A DNA stretch of 15,829 bases from Candidatus Poribacteria bacterium. GTDB taxonomy: Bacteria > Poribacteria > WGA-4E > WGA-3G. The stretch spans positions 1-15,829 of the forward strand of contig VXZL01000651.1 of the NCBI GenBank assembly GCA_009845505.1, in the 5' to 3' direction. The notes under the pieces were generated by a model. It saw nothing but the letters and a program-made list of their open reading frames with translations, did no database searches and had not been told where the DNA came from. Of this stretch, positions 7,914 through 15,788 are shown piece after piece (the stretch's first letter is position 1; each line of letters opens with the position of its first letter). The translations under genes and the position numbers were made by a program.

Positions 7914-9269
7914 TTAGTTTTCCTTCCCGATACAGTAGAGGTGTTCTTCTGTGGTGAAGTAGATACGTCCATCGGCGATAGCAGGTGAACCGTAAATTTC
8001 GACGTAATGCGCCTCGTCCACTCGGTTTATTTCTTGGCTGCTAAGCGTTTCACATTTCGTTTCACTGGGTTGTAGGATAGCAAATACACCGTTGACTTCT
8101 GCGACGTAGAGTTTACCATCTGCCCAAACAGGTGAACCTTTGCCGACTTTGCCGATGTTGTGTATCCAGAGGCGTTCGCCGGTATTAGCATTAACAGCGT
8201 GAACGTTGGCGGAGTTATCCACAACATAGAGGTGTCCGCCGTAAATCGTAGGGGATGCGTACCCGACGTTAACTGCGTCGTATCGCCAGACCTCATGCGT
8301 TTGGGTAACATCTCCGGTACCCGTTGCGTCAATACACACCACACGTCCCATCTCCGTATTATCGATATTTTCTTCGCTATGTGAGGCGTAGACTTTCGTG
8401 CCTGAAACGATAACGGATGTATTGATGCCGCGCTGACTCAGTTTAAACCCCCAGACCATCTCCCCAGTGTTCTGCTTCATGGCATAGATACTGCCGTCCG
8501 CATTGCCACCGATAATAAGTTGTTGTCCGTTGATATTCGCAACGACGGGGGTGGAGTAGGTCGTATCTAACGGTCTACCGCCGGGAGTTGATATCCAAAT
8601 AAGTTCACTGGTGTGTTTATTGAAAGCGAAGTAGCGGTGGCGTGTCATGGCTTGATCACCCCAGCCTGCATTGAGAAAACTAATCACGACGAGGTCGCCA
8701 GCAATAATCGGCGTATGAACGCGTCCGCCGTATCCCGATATCCGTCCATACTCCTCTGTGAGTGAACGCGACCAAAGGATGTTTCCGTCTTTGTCAAAGC
8801 AGAAGAAGAGTCCTTGGACACCGTGTGCATAGATATTCCCAGTTTCGGGATCGCCAGCGAGGCTCGTCCATCCAACTCGGTTGAAAGTAATGGTCGTATG
8901 AAAGACGTTGAATTGATAATTCCAGAGCAGTTCGCCGGTTTCTGCGTCGAAGCAGGCGACACGTTCCTGTTCAGTAATATCTTTGCCGACACGTCCGATG
9001 ACGTAGACTCTGTTGTTGAGGATGATCGGTGTAGAGCGTCCTATAAATTCTGCCTTCCAGAGAAGGTTTTCACCTTCGGGTGACCAAGTTGAGATTAATC
9101 CTGTTTCAGCAGAGGTGCCGTCTTGATTCGGTCCTCGCCACGTCGGCCAATCGCCAGCGAAGGCAGGCATAGGTACGGCGAGCAGAACAAGGCAGATGGA
9201 TAGCAGGCTTTTGTAGAGCAAATTTTGGCTTATGAATTGCGCCAAAAAACCCTGTTTTCGGTAGTGCAA
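7914..9269 (-). CDS. Secreted PQQ-like (BamB-type) beta-propeller protein
   Basis: The 451-residue protein starts at TTG 9269, supported by AGGGGG 9 bases upstream; the only early in-frame ATG is inside the signal peptide. A long signal peptide has its hydrophobic core LLSICLVLLAVPMPAFA, with cleavage likely before GDWPTWRGPNQDG. That 'DWPTWRGP' opening is common to exported PQQ-repeat propellers of planctomycete-like bacteria. Repeats such as NRVYVIGR...ACFDAETGELLWNYQ and GGHLYVVDNSANVHAVNANTGERLW mark the blades. It is paralogous to the propeller at 5392-6846. Part of the signal peptide coding sequence (9208-9221) matches a repeat seen again at 13517-13530. It is the first gene of the minus-strand run reaching 1011. 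Confidence 0.85.
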   Translation of the reverse strand: MHYRKQGFLAQFISQNLLYKSLLSICLVLLAVPMPAFAGDWPTWRGPNQDGTSAETGLISTWSPEGENLLWKAEFIGRSTPIILNNRVYVIGRVGKDITEQERVACFDAETGELLWNYQFNVFHTTITFNRVGWTSLAGDPETGNIYAHGVQGLFFCFDKDGNILWSRSLTEEYGRISGYGGRVHTPIIAGDLVVISFLNAGWGDQAMTRHRYFAFNKHTSELIWISTPGGRPLDTTYSTPVVANINGQQLIIGGNADGSIYAMKQNTGEMVWGFKLSQRGINTSVIVSGTKVYASHSEENIDNTEMGRVVCIDATGTGDVTQTHEVWRYDAVNVGYASPTIYGGHLYVVDNSANVHAVNANTGERLWIHNIGKVGKGSPVWADGKLYVAEVNGVFAILQPSETKCETLSSQEINRVDEAHYVEIYGSPAIADGRIYFTTEEHLYCIGKEN

Positions 9270-9433
9270 ATTTCTGTTCCCCCTGGTTTATTTTAGATAT
9301 GTCTGTAATTTTAAGACGATACAAAGGTGTGAATGTTTAAATCGACGCTTCTTCTGAAAACGCCACAGTATGCTACGTTTACCTTGTATTAGGCGCGCCG
9401 AATCGTTTTGTTCTCAATACCTTTTGATATGCT

Positions 9434-9439
9434 ATTATA
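9434..9439 (-). promoter_or_regulatory. Candidate promoter (extended -10) for the propeller operon
   Basis: The minus strand reads TGG-TATAAT, a perfect -10 with an extended TGN. No good -35 is present at 16-18 bases (TCCCTC at best). The start of transcription would be near 9427, leaving a leader of about 158 bases before the TTG at 9269. Confidence 0.4.
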
Positions 9440-9476
9440 CCACATTTGGGATTTTTGAGGGAGATTTTAAATAAGA

Positions 9477-9507
9477 AATGTTAGTCAGTCCTGCTTTGCT
9501 AAACATT
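9477..9507 (-). terminator. Weak terminator-like hairpin after the glycosidase-like gene
   Basis: On the minus strand AATGTT(T)AG pairs with CTAACATT across a 14-base loop, followed by TCTTATTT. It lies 12 bases past the stop at 9519. The stem is AT-rich with one bulge, so support is weak. Confidence 0.2.
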
Positions 9508-9518
9508 CCTTGAACCAA

Positions 9519-11657
9519 TTAAGTTGTCTTACTGGTAACTGCAATGCTCCGCCACGCGACTGTTGTGCGACCTGCCATGTCAACGGTTGCAGCGCGAAGG
9601 CGATAGTTTCCTGGACGTTTAAGCCTAAAACGTATTTCCACTCTGGTTTCTGTTTGTTCTTGATTAATGTGAACTTCGGAGTACTCTCTGTTTAGGAATC
9701 GGTAATCCTCTTCCTCAGGACCGAACAACTCCCAGAGCACCATCTCATTATTATACACACCATTTTCGTCAGCACCCCGGGTGTAGTAAACAGCAGCAGA
9801 TCCTTCGATCACAGTCGCACAAGCATGTACTTCAAGCGGGGTATCGGTTTGTGGCATAGACACATCAACAGTCAACACCGGCGGTATACCCGTTGGACGG
9901 GTTGGTGTCCTCGCGCCCTCGTGTAAGACCGTCTCCTGACCTTCACGGACCTCCACTTTACCATCTTCCCGAATACGGACGACTTCACGATAGTCAGCCA
10001 ATTTGAGTCCTTCTAAATCCCATAGGAGATCAAAGGCAACGCCGAGTCGAATTGCTCTCTCAATCTCGATAAAGAAGTTATGCATCACAGTCCGATATTT
10101 GACTCCCTCTCTATTGTGCCGTTCTAAGTTAAGCTCTCCCAAACCCCAGAGATTGCCCCTTCCCATCTCGACGTGACCGAGGTTGTAGCCAGGAGGAAGG
10201 AGGATGGCTATTTCTGCCGCTGTGCGTAGTTTGTCAAGATTTCTATGCGGATGACTTTCGACATGGGCACTCAGGTTTCGTGAAAGTGTGAGGACCTCGT
10301 TGTAAGGCACACAAGCAAGTTGATGATTATCCCAGTAGTGGAAATGCCTTGCTCCTAAGTCGTAGGCGTGTGTCTGCAACCAGAACGCATCGGCACGGTG
10401 TACCTGCCCGTAGATACTCATCCCCCAATCTTTATCTGTTTGTCTGGCAGCACCTCGTAGGAATCCGTAGAGGATACTCGCCAGATTTTTGGGGTCGTCT
10501 ATCGGGATTTGACAGCCGTAAGTCATGTTCATTTCAGGCAGTGTTCGCAGCGTTCCAACTCTGCCGGGCGGCTCAAAGACTATCGCAGTAGGAGATGCCG
10601 TGTTTCCCTCTGACAGTTGGTATACCGCAGAACTAATCATCGTCTCCCATGTATAGAGATTTTCTTGGAGAAACTGCATGTTTCCCAAATCTACATCTGG
10701 ATCGGATTCCAGTGCTGTCCATAGCCGAGTCGGCGCGCCGTCGTATTTGGCAGTATGGAAATGGTCCCGAAACGCTTCAAAGGCAATTTGTGGTGTTAGT
10801 GCTTTCCGAAATTCCGGGTCGGCTGCCAGTTTCGGTCGCAGGACGTGGTCCCGCGTGCAGACAGCAGGTTCGTCCATGAAAATAGTAGGACCGAGGTAGT
10901 CGCTGCGGTATAAACATTCAGGGTAACCGAGTGAGACCGCGTCAATACCCCAGTAAAAGATACTCCGGTTTTTAACCCATTTAACTTGTTTCGCATCAAC
11001 GCGGACGCAGTTGATGCCCGCTGCGATCATTTCGTCATAGTCGGCTTCTGTTAGCAGTACAAGTTCATAATCAGATGTGTCGTAGCGGCGCGTTTCATCT
11101 TTCTGTCTTGTGTTACTCGGAGGTCCGATAAGAACATCTGGACGGAGGGAAAGAAGTTGCGTTTTCGGCGGTTCGGCGAATTCGTCTAAATTGGACATAT
11201 CCGAGAGCCGATAGGTATGTCCAAGGTACTTTGTTATTTGTGGAAAGGGACTGTTTTGTGGCGTTGCGTCTGTAGGTTTCGGAAAGAGATATTCCCACGC
11301 ACCGAGTCCCGGCAAAACTGGTTTCCCTGTAAATCTATCGTGGAATTCCAAGGGCAGGTCATCTCTAATCTGTAGGATATAGCGCAAGATGTTTGCCCTG
11401 TCTCCCTTCAGGTTCTTGGAAGGAGAGTTTTTGCTGAGCAACCAGACTGCGAATTTTTCACCAGATGCTTTCGTTGCACGAAGACACAACCCCTGATAAA
11501 ATACACCCGCCTTTTCTTCAACCGAACCAATTGCCAGGGTTAGCGTCTTCACAACGGTTTTAGCGAGTGAGGCTTCGCTTTCATGTTCGTACGTTGCCAC
11601 TTGTCCCGGTTTTCCAATCGCGTATAGCGTGCCTTCGGTGGTTTCGGGTGTTTGCAT
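9519..11657 (-). CDS. Glycoside-hydrolase-like multidomain protein, uncharacterised
   Basis: The 712-residue protein has no signal peptide. The middle looks like a TIM barrel: TEADYDEMIAAGINCVRVD, then FMDEPA (260-265) with a candidate acid/base Glu, then GARHFHYWDNHQLACVPYNE. A later part (AEIAILLPPGYN ... AFDLLWDLEGLKLADYREVV) resembles the flavodoxin-like domain that follows the barrel in GH42-type beta-galactosidases. The last 120 or so residues look like a beta-sandwich ending in RPGNYRLRAATVDMAGRT. I do not recognise an exact family, so a carbohydrate-active role is inference. A TTG start at 11669 overlaps the previous stop, but GAGG about 7 bases before the ATG at 11657 favours the ATG. 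It starts 8 bases after the dioxygenase stop, so the two are probably co-transcribed. Confidence 0.7.
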   Translation of the reverse strand: MQTPETTEGTLYAIGKPGQVATYEHESEASLAKTVVKTLTLAIGSVEEKAGVFYQGLCLRATKASGEKFAVWLLSKNSPSKNLKGDRANILRYILQIRDDLPLEFHDRFTGKPVLPGLGAWEYLFPKPTDATPQNSPFPQITKYLGHTYRLSDMSNLDEFAEPPKTQLLSLRPDVLIGPPSNTRQKDETRRYDTSDYELVLLTEADYDEMIAAGINCVRVDAKQVKWVKNRSIFYWGIDAVSLGYPECLYRSDYLGPTIFMDEPAVCTRDHVLRPKLAADPEFRKALTPQIAFEAFRDHFHTAKYDGAPTRLWTALESDPDVDLGNMQFLQENLYTWETMISSAVYQLSEGNTASPTAIVFEPPGRVGTLRTLPEMNMTYGCQIPIDDPKNLASILYGFLRGAARQTDKDWGMSIYGQVHRADAFWLQTHAYDLGARHFHYWDNHQLACVPYNEVLTLSRNLSAHVESHPHRNLDKLRTAAEIAILLPPGYNLGHVEMGRGNLWGLGELNLERHNREGVKYRTVMHNFFIEIERAIRLGVAFDLLWDLEGLKLADYREVVRIREDGKVEVREGQETVLHEGARTPTRPTGIPPVLTVDVSMPQTDTPLEVHACATVIEGSAAVYYTRGADENGVYNNEMVLWELFGPEEEDYRFLNREYSEVHINQEQTETRVEIRFRLKRPGNYRLRAATVDMAGRTTVAWRSIAVTSKTT

Positions 11658-11665
11658 TGTTGCCC

Positions 11666-12451
11666 TCAAGGTGCTTCTAAATCATTGAGAATCCGCGCCA
11701 CTACCCGTTTGCGTCGTCCTTGGATCGCTGGCTGTTCCAATTCATAGACTTCATCCGAAATCAGATGTTTATATCTCTCAATCGGCAAGGCTTTGTGTGA
11801 TCCGTTATCAATATAGCGGTTGAAGATGGTAAAGCGTGGGTAATCTTCTGTCCAGCGTCTGCCCCCGTGATAGAGTGCTTCTGTAAAGATAACACAATCG
11901 CCTGCACCGACGGGGACGTTAATAACTGTAGGAGGTCCATCGTAAATCGAGAGGTTATCAGGTGGTTCAAAGTTTCGTTTATGACTCCCCGGAAGACAGA
12001 CAAACCCTGTTCCGGGTGGTACGTCAACTAAGGAGATACCAGCGTTAAGGAAACCTGCGCGAGGTCCTGATGCTTCTACACTGTAATCTTGACCAGCAGC
12101 ATGAAAATTGATGTCGTCAGAGGTTGTGTAATTCTTGGTCAGCGCACAATCAACAAGGCAAGGTGTTCCGCGCGTCAGAGCAATAATCACCCGCATAACC
12201 TCTAAATTGAGTACAAGCCGTTGAAATACTGGATCACCGTATTGGATATGGTTAATCCAATGCGCAATCGTCGGTGAATGGGTACCGGTACGGGAAGTGG
12301 AAGTTAGCGGTGGGGGGAGTTCATCCAGCGTCACCTCGTGCCACCAATTGGCGAGTTCGATCATGCACTTGAGATCCTCAGACGGAACGACTTTGCGGAG
12401 GATGATGAATCCGTGGTGGTCAAAGAACCACTGTTCGTCAGGTGTCAACAT
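11666..12451 (-). CDS. PhyH-family Fe(II)/2-oxoglutarate dioxygenase-like protein
   Basis: The 261-residue protein opens with LTPDEQWFFDHHGFIILRKVV, typical of phytanoyl-CoA dioxygenase (PhyH) family starts, and has the core SLVDVPPGTGFVCLPGSHK followed by GDCVIFTEALYHGG. By position, the Fe-binding residues would be His117, the residue two after it, and His195, with Arg206 (PRFTIFNRY) for 2-oxoglutarate. The expected HxD motif reads HAA (117-119), so the carboxylate ligand appears to be missing. The ATG at 12451 has AAGGAG 5 bases upstream; a longer frame to 12496 would overlap the LamG gene. It begins 17 bases after the LamG stop. It is probably cytoplasmic; substrate unknown. Confidence 0.8.
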   Translation of the reverse strand: MLTPDEQWFFDHHGFIILRKVVPSEDLKCMIELANWWHEVTLDELPPPLTSTSRTGTHSPTIAHWINHIQYGDPVFQRLVLNLEVMRVIIALTRGTPCLVDCALTKNYTTSDDINFHAAGQDYSVEASGPRAGFLNAGISLVDVPPGTGFVCLPGSHKRNFEPPDNLSIYDGPPTVINVPVGAGDCVIFTEALYHGGRRWTEDYPRFTIFNRYIDNGSHKALPIERYKHLISDEVYELEQPAIQGRRKRVVARILNDLEAP

Positions 12452-12468
12452 ATATACTCCTTGTAATG

Positions 12469-13311
12469 TTATCGTGCCCTTTTGAGAGTTCCCCATACGA
12501 GGGGCAACTTCTCGGTTGCATCAACGGACAATCCAATTTTCGATTCAAAGTTTCGACGCACTTCGGCATCAGTCAGGGGCCGATCGTAAATGCGAACTTC
12601 ATCAATGATGCCGGGGAAGAAACGTTCGACGTTCCCACGATTGTTCGCAGCACCGATATAGACGGGCTCCACAAACGGAATAAAAGTATCAAGTTTTTTG
12701 GCATCACCTACAATGACCTCTTGGGGTTCTCCATCCATATAGATGCTAACCTCAGATTCGCCCGCATCTTCAATTGCGAAAACGATGTGATGCCATTTGC
12801 CATCCGACAGAGCAAACTCAATTTCAACAGCGATTGCGTTGCACCCTGCCGCCGATTTTTGGCGGACGTAGTAGTGAACGATGTCCTCAGCGAATGGGAA
12901 TCCTGCTTTCGCACTACGGTTGATATCGATTGCCCATGCCATATTACAGCCCTGATCGAGGACTTTGAAAAGCGTCGTCCAATCTTTCTTGAAACTTGTT
13001 TTGACCCACGCTTCAAAAGTAGATGTAGCGACCTGTTCGCCAAAGTCGCCGAGATTTGTTAGATTGACGTAATCGTCGCTCCCGTCAAACTCCAGAGCTT
13101 CTCCAACGTGTCCGCCGACAATTTTCGGGGCACCCACTATCTTTCCATCATTTTCACCCCAGACATCTTTGACAGTTCCACCAGCGATGTCTTTCTGGTC
13201 AAACGTCCAATAACTCACGAGTCCGTCTGTGACGACTGGTTCCGTTCGTCCATTGGGTGAAAGTATTGCAAGCGTGAGGATGAGGGTGAAGAGATAGAAT
13301 AGCCTTTTCAT
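12469..13311 (-). CDS. Secreted LamG/concanavalin-like domain protein
   Basis: The 280-residue protein has a signal peptide (MKRLFYLFTLILTLAIL) and one LamG-like domain. Its hallmarks are LVSYWTFDQKD, GEALEFDGSDDYVNL, TFEAWVKTS, GKWHHIVFAIED and FFPGIIDEVRIYDRPLTDAEV, a set common in jellyroll proteins of this bacterial type. The domain probably binds carbohydrate or mediates surface contacts; no enzyme motif is visible. The frame is open to an ATG at 13350, but AAGGAGG lies 8 bases before the ATG at 13311 and the signal peptide begins there, so the shorter start is preferred. It is the first gene of an operon with the dioxygenase and the glycosidase-like gene. Confidence 0.85.
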   Translation of the reverse strand: MKRLFYLFTLILTLAILSPNGRTEPVVTDGLVSYWTFDQKDIAGGTVKDVWGENDGKIVGAPKIVGGHVGEALEFDGSDDYVNLTNLGDFGEQVATSTFEAWVKTSFKKDWTTLFKVLDQGCNMAWAIDINRSAKAGFPFAEDIVHYYVRQKSAAGCNAIAVEIEFALSDGKWHHIVFAIEDAGESEVSIYMDGEPQEVIVGDAKKLDTFIPFVEPVYIGAANNRGNVERFFPGIIDEVRIYDRPLTDAEVRRNFESKIGLSVDATEKLPLVWGTLKRAR

Positions 13312-13400
13312 AATACTTTCCTCCTTGCAGAAGCAAGTATATTTCCGCATCTGTGGAAAATTTCTGATGTGATTTTGAGGCTTTTGGGATCGGTGAAGTA

Positions 13401-13430
13401 ATTATAGCACGTTTAGCGGTTTCTTGTTAA
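13401..13430 (-). promoter_or_regulatory. Promoter for the LamG-dioxygenase-glycosidase operon
   Basis: The minus strand reads TTAACA (13430-13425), an 18-base spacer, then TGC-TATAAT with the -10 at 13406-13401. That is a perfect extended -10 and a 5/6 match at -35. Transcription would start near 13394, about 83 bases before the LamG ATG. Confidence 0.55.
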
Positions 13431-13454
13431 ATTTATTTTCCCTGAAGTTGATGC

Positions 13455-13483
13455 TTGCAAGTTGTGCTGAAAACTGATAGAAT
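13455..13483 (+). promoter_or_regulatory. Candidate promoter for the ThDP enzyme gene
   Basis: TTGCAA (13455-13460), a 17-base spacer and TAGAAT (13478-13483), preceded by TGA as an extended -10, face the plus-strand gene. The leader would be about 100 bases and would include the hairpin repeat at 13522-13542. It is arranged divergently with the LamG promoter. Confidence 0.35.
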
Positions 13484-13516
13484 GGATTTATATCTATCCA
13501 GTTGCAGGCTACACTA

Positions 13517-13542
13517 CTTTTGTAGAGCAAGTTTGTCTCTAC
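13517..13542. repeat. Dispersed hairpin repeat (GTAGAG...CTCTAC), second partial copy at 9208-9221
   Basis: GTAGAG-CAA-GT-TTG-T-CTCTAC can fold into a short hairpin in the leader of the ThDP gene. The 14-base string CTTTTGTAGAGCAA at 13517-13530 occurs again in the same orientation at 9208-9221, inside the propeller gene, and both copies are preceded by GCAGGCT with an indel between. This looks like a dispersed repeat family. Confidence 0.45.
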
Positions 13543-13590
13543 GTTAGTTGCTATGAAGACCCCGACGTTGCCAAGCAGAGGAGAAAAATT

Positions 13591-15264
13591 ATGCCGAAAA
13601 TGACAGGTGCTAAGTTTATTGCTGAAACCGTCCATGGATATGGAATTACCCACGTTTTTTTCATGCCTTACATTGGACCACGGGCTTTAATGGAGATGGA
13701 AAATCTTGGGATCAAGCGCGTTCAAACACACGGTGAAAAAGCAGCGGCGTATATGGCAGATGCCTACGCCCGCGTGAAACGGGGTCCCAGCCTCTGTATG
13801 GCGCAGTCGGTTGGAGCGGTCAACCTCGCCGCAGGGTTACAAGATGCCTATCTCGCCTGTTCACCCGTGATTGCGCTAACAGGAAAAGAAAACCAAATTA
13901 ATCAGCAACGACATGCCTATCAGGAGGTAGACCACGTTAATCCGTTTTCTGCGGTTACCAAATATAGCGCGTTTGTCGCGACACCCGAGCAACTTCCCTT
14001 CTATCTACGTCAAGCCTTCCGTGCTGCGACAACAGGAACACCGGGCCCTGCACACTTGGATTTTGAAGGAATCGCAGGTTCTTCGGTCATTGATCGGGAG
14101 GGAGACCTTGAGGTTATCATTGAAGAGGCGTTTACCGAGTTACCGCCGTTCCGGCCAGAAGCAGAAGCGGAAAAGGTCACAGAAGCTATCAGGCTGCTTA
14201 CTGACGCGGAACGCCCTATTATTGTGGCGGGTGGCGGTGTAACGGCATCGGATGCACGAGCCGAACTTGTGGCATTAGCGGAGAAGCTTTCGATCCCAGT
14301 GGCGACCTCATTGAATGCCAAGGCGATGTTCCCCAGTGATCACCCCTTGGCAGTCGGAACCCCCGGTTCATACTCGCGGGCGTGTGCGAATCAAGCCGTA
14401 TGCGAAGCAGACCTTGTCTTCTTTATTGGTAGCCACACCGGCGGACAGGTGACCAATGGGTATAAGATTCCACCACAAGGCACACCGATTGTCCAACTCG
14501 ATATTAATCCCGATGAACTGGGACGCAATTATCCAATCCAGTTAGGCATGCAGGGAGATGTGCGGAATACACTCCGTCGGATGCTTGAAGCCGCGGAAGC
14601 CGCAGCACCGCACACTGAATGGGTTAACCGCGTACAGGAATTGGTAAAAGACTGGAAAGAGGATGTCAGTGGGAAAGTGAACTCGGAGCTGTTACCGATG
14701 CTCCCAGAACGTCTCTGCCGTGAATTGACCGACTATCTACCCTCAGATGCGATCCTTGTATCCGATACGGGGCATTCAGGCATCTGGACCGGCACAATGA
14801 TTGATTTTAAGCATCCCGATCAGTCTTTCATACGGTGTTCAGGTTCGCTGGGATGGGGGGTGCCCGCTGCGATGGGAGCGAAGTGCGCACAACCCGATAG
14901 ACCGGTGATCTGTTTCACAGGTGATGGCGGTATCTGGTATCACATGACGGAATTGGATACAGCAATGAAATCTGGTATTAACGCTGTTATTGTGGTAAAC
15001 AATAATCATTCACTGAACCAAGAACAGGGTGGTGTTGAGTCGGTCTACGGAGGGCGGACCGCTGGCTCTGATGAACTCTGGTTGTTCCCAGATGCGGATT
15101 TCGCGAAGATGGCAGAATCGATGGGATGTCTGGGGATTACGGTCAACAAACCGAGTGAACTCGCGAGCGCGCTGGACCAAGCGTTTGATTCGGGGAGACC
15201 GGCAGTTGTGGATGTGAAAACGCATGTCGAAGGGATTGCGCCGCGGGCATGGATGCCTTCGTAA
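13591..15264 (+). CDS. ThDP-dependent enzyme, acetolactate synthase large-subunit family
   Basis: The 557-residue protein has the three-domain layout of acetolactate-synthase-like enzymes. The N-terminal pyrimidine-binding part has the activating Glu49 in THGEKAAAYMADAYAR. The central domain includes ERPIIVAGGGV. The C-terminal part carries the ThDP/Mg motif GDG (444-446), with NNN at 470-472 at the usual spacing. Having Glu49 argues against glyoxylate carboligase, which has Val there. It could be acetolactate synthase, sulfoacetaldehyde acetyltransferase or a 2-oxoacid decarboxylase; no small-subunit gene (ilvH/ilvN type) follows, so a catabolic role is at least as likely as branched-chain synthesis. 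GAGGAG lies 7 bases before the ATG. It is transcribed singly, divergent from the LamG operon. Confidence 0.85.
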   Translation: MPKMTGAKFIAETVHGYGITHVFFMPYIGPRALMEMENLGIKRVQTHGEKAAAYMADAYARVKRGPSLCMAQSVGAVNLAAGLQDAYLACSPVIALTGKENQINQQRHAYQEVDHVNPFSAVTKYSAFVATPEQLPFYLRQAFRAATTGTPGPAHLDFEGIAGSSVIDREGDLEVIIEEAFTELPPFRPEAEAEKVTEAIRLLTDAERPIIVAGGGVTASDARAELVALAEKLSIPVATSLNAKAMFPSDHPLAVGTPGSYSRACANQAVCEADLVFFIGSHTGGQVTNGYKIPPQGTPIVQLDINPDELGRNYPIQLGMQGDVRNTLRRMLEAAEAAAPHTEWVNRVQELVKDWKEDVSGKVNSELLPMLPERLCRELTDYLPSDAILVSDTGHSGIWTGTMIDFKHPDQSFIRCSGSLGWGVPAAMGAKCAQPDRPVICFTGDGGIWYHMTELDTAMKSGINAVIVVNNNHSLNQEQGGVESVYGGRTAGSDELWLFPDADFAKMAESMGCLGITVNKPSELASALDQAFDSGRPAVVDVKTHVEGIAPRAWMPS

Positions 15265-15281
15265 AAGCAGATTCTGCAATA

Positions 15282-15306
15282 GTGCGGGGCTCCACGTGCC
15301 TCGCAC
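15282..15306. terminator. Terminator-like hairpin between convergent genes
   Basis: GTGCGGGGC and GCCTCGCAC pair over 9 bases with one G-T, closing a 7-base loop. It sits 17 bases past the ThDP gene stop and 4 bases before the stop of the membrane protein on the other strand, so it could serve both. No T-tract follows on either side. Confidence 0.45.
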
Positions 15307-15309
15307 CGC

Positions 15310-15705
15310 CTATAGTGCGTTATCCTGTACGTTTCGGATTGGAGGATAGTTGAACTTTCCGTGTTGCCACTCTTTGTAGATTAGAAACGCCCCGAGTAAA
15401 CACAAACTGTAGCATAACACATCTTCTATACCAGTGGTTATAATGGCGATATCCAATCTTTGTCGCAAATTTACGCCACTTACGTCTCCCCCCGGTTCCC
15501 ATTGCGCGATGTAATATGCGTTGAGAACTGCAGCGACAATCCAATTGAGAAACCTGACTTTGATGAGGGGCAATGCCGCGGCGACTAATATCAGACCCTT
15601 TGACCGCGTTCGGAAGCATAAAAACACTAAAAATCCCATAACTGCCACAAATTCCAAGTATCCGATACCAGTTGTCAGTCTTACAAAAACATTCATAAGC
15701 CTCAC
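15310..15705 (-). CDS. Small membrane protein, unknown function
   Basis: A protein of 131 residues from GTG 15705 (136 from an upstream TTG at 15720). It has three or so hydrophobic segments: GYLEFVAVMGFLVFLCF, a second around the LILVAAALPLI...WIVAAVLNAYYIA region, and IEDVLCYSLCLLGAFLIY, with a basic, polar tail. No known family is recognised. AAGGAAG lies 5 bases before the GTG, which is why it is preferred; an ATG at 15696 is also in frame but badly spaced. The gene is convergent with the ThDP enzyme and stands alone. Confidence 0.6.
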   Translation of the reverse strand: MRLMNVFVRLTTGIGYLEFVAVMGFLVFLCFRTRSKGLILVAAALPLIKVRFLNWIVAAVLNAYYIAQWEPGGDVSGVNLRQRLDIAIITTGIEDVLCYSLCLLGAFLIYKEWQHGKFNYPPIRNVQDNAL

Positions 15706-15758
15706 TAAAACTTCCTTCAAATGCAGAGTTGAGTTACCGTATCATTTCTATTAGGGAA

Positions 15759-15788
15759 ATTATGTCATGAATCTCCTGATCATATCAA
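15759..15788 (-). promoter_or_regulatory. Candidate promoter for the small membrane protein gene
   Basis: The minus strand reads TTGATA (15788-15783), an 18-base spacer, then CATAAT (15764-15759): four and five of six consensus bases respectively. The leader would be about 47 bases to the GTG at 15705. Confidence 0.4.

Noticed and set aside
13402..13653. Minus-strand frame of 83 codons in the divergent promoter region
   Set aside because: It overlaps the start of the ThDP gene and both candidate promoters, and its content comes from the dispersed hairpin repeat.
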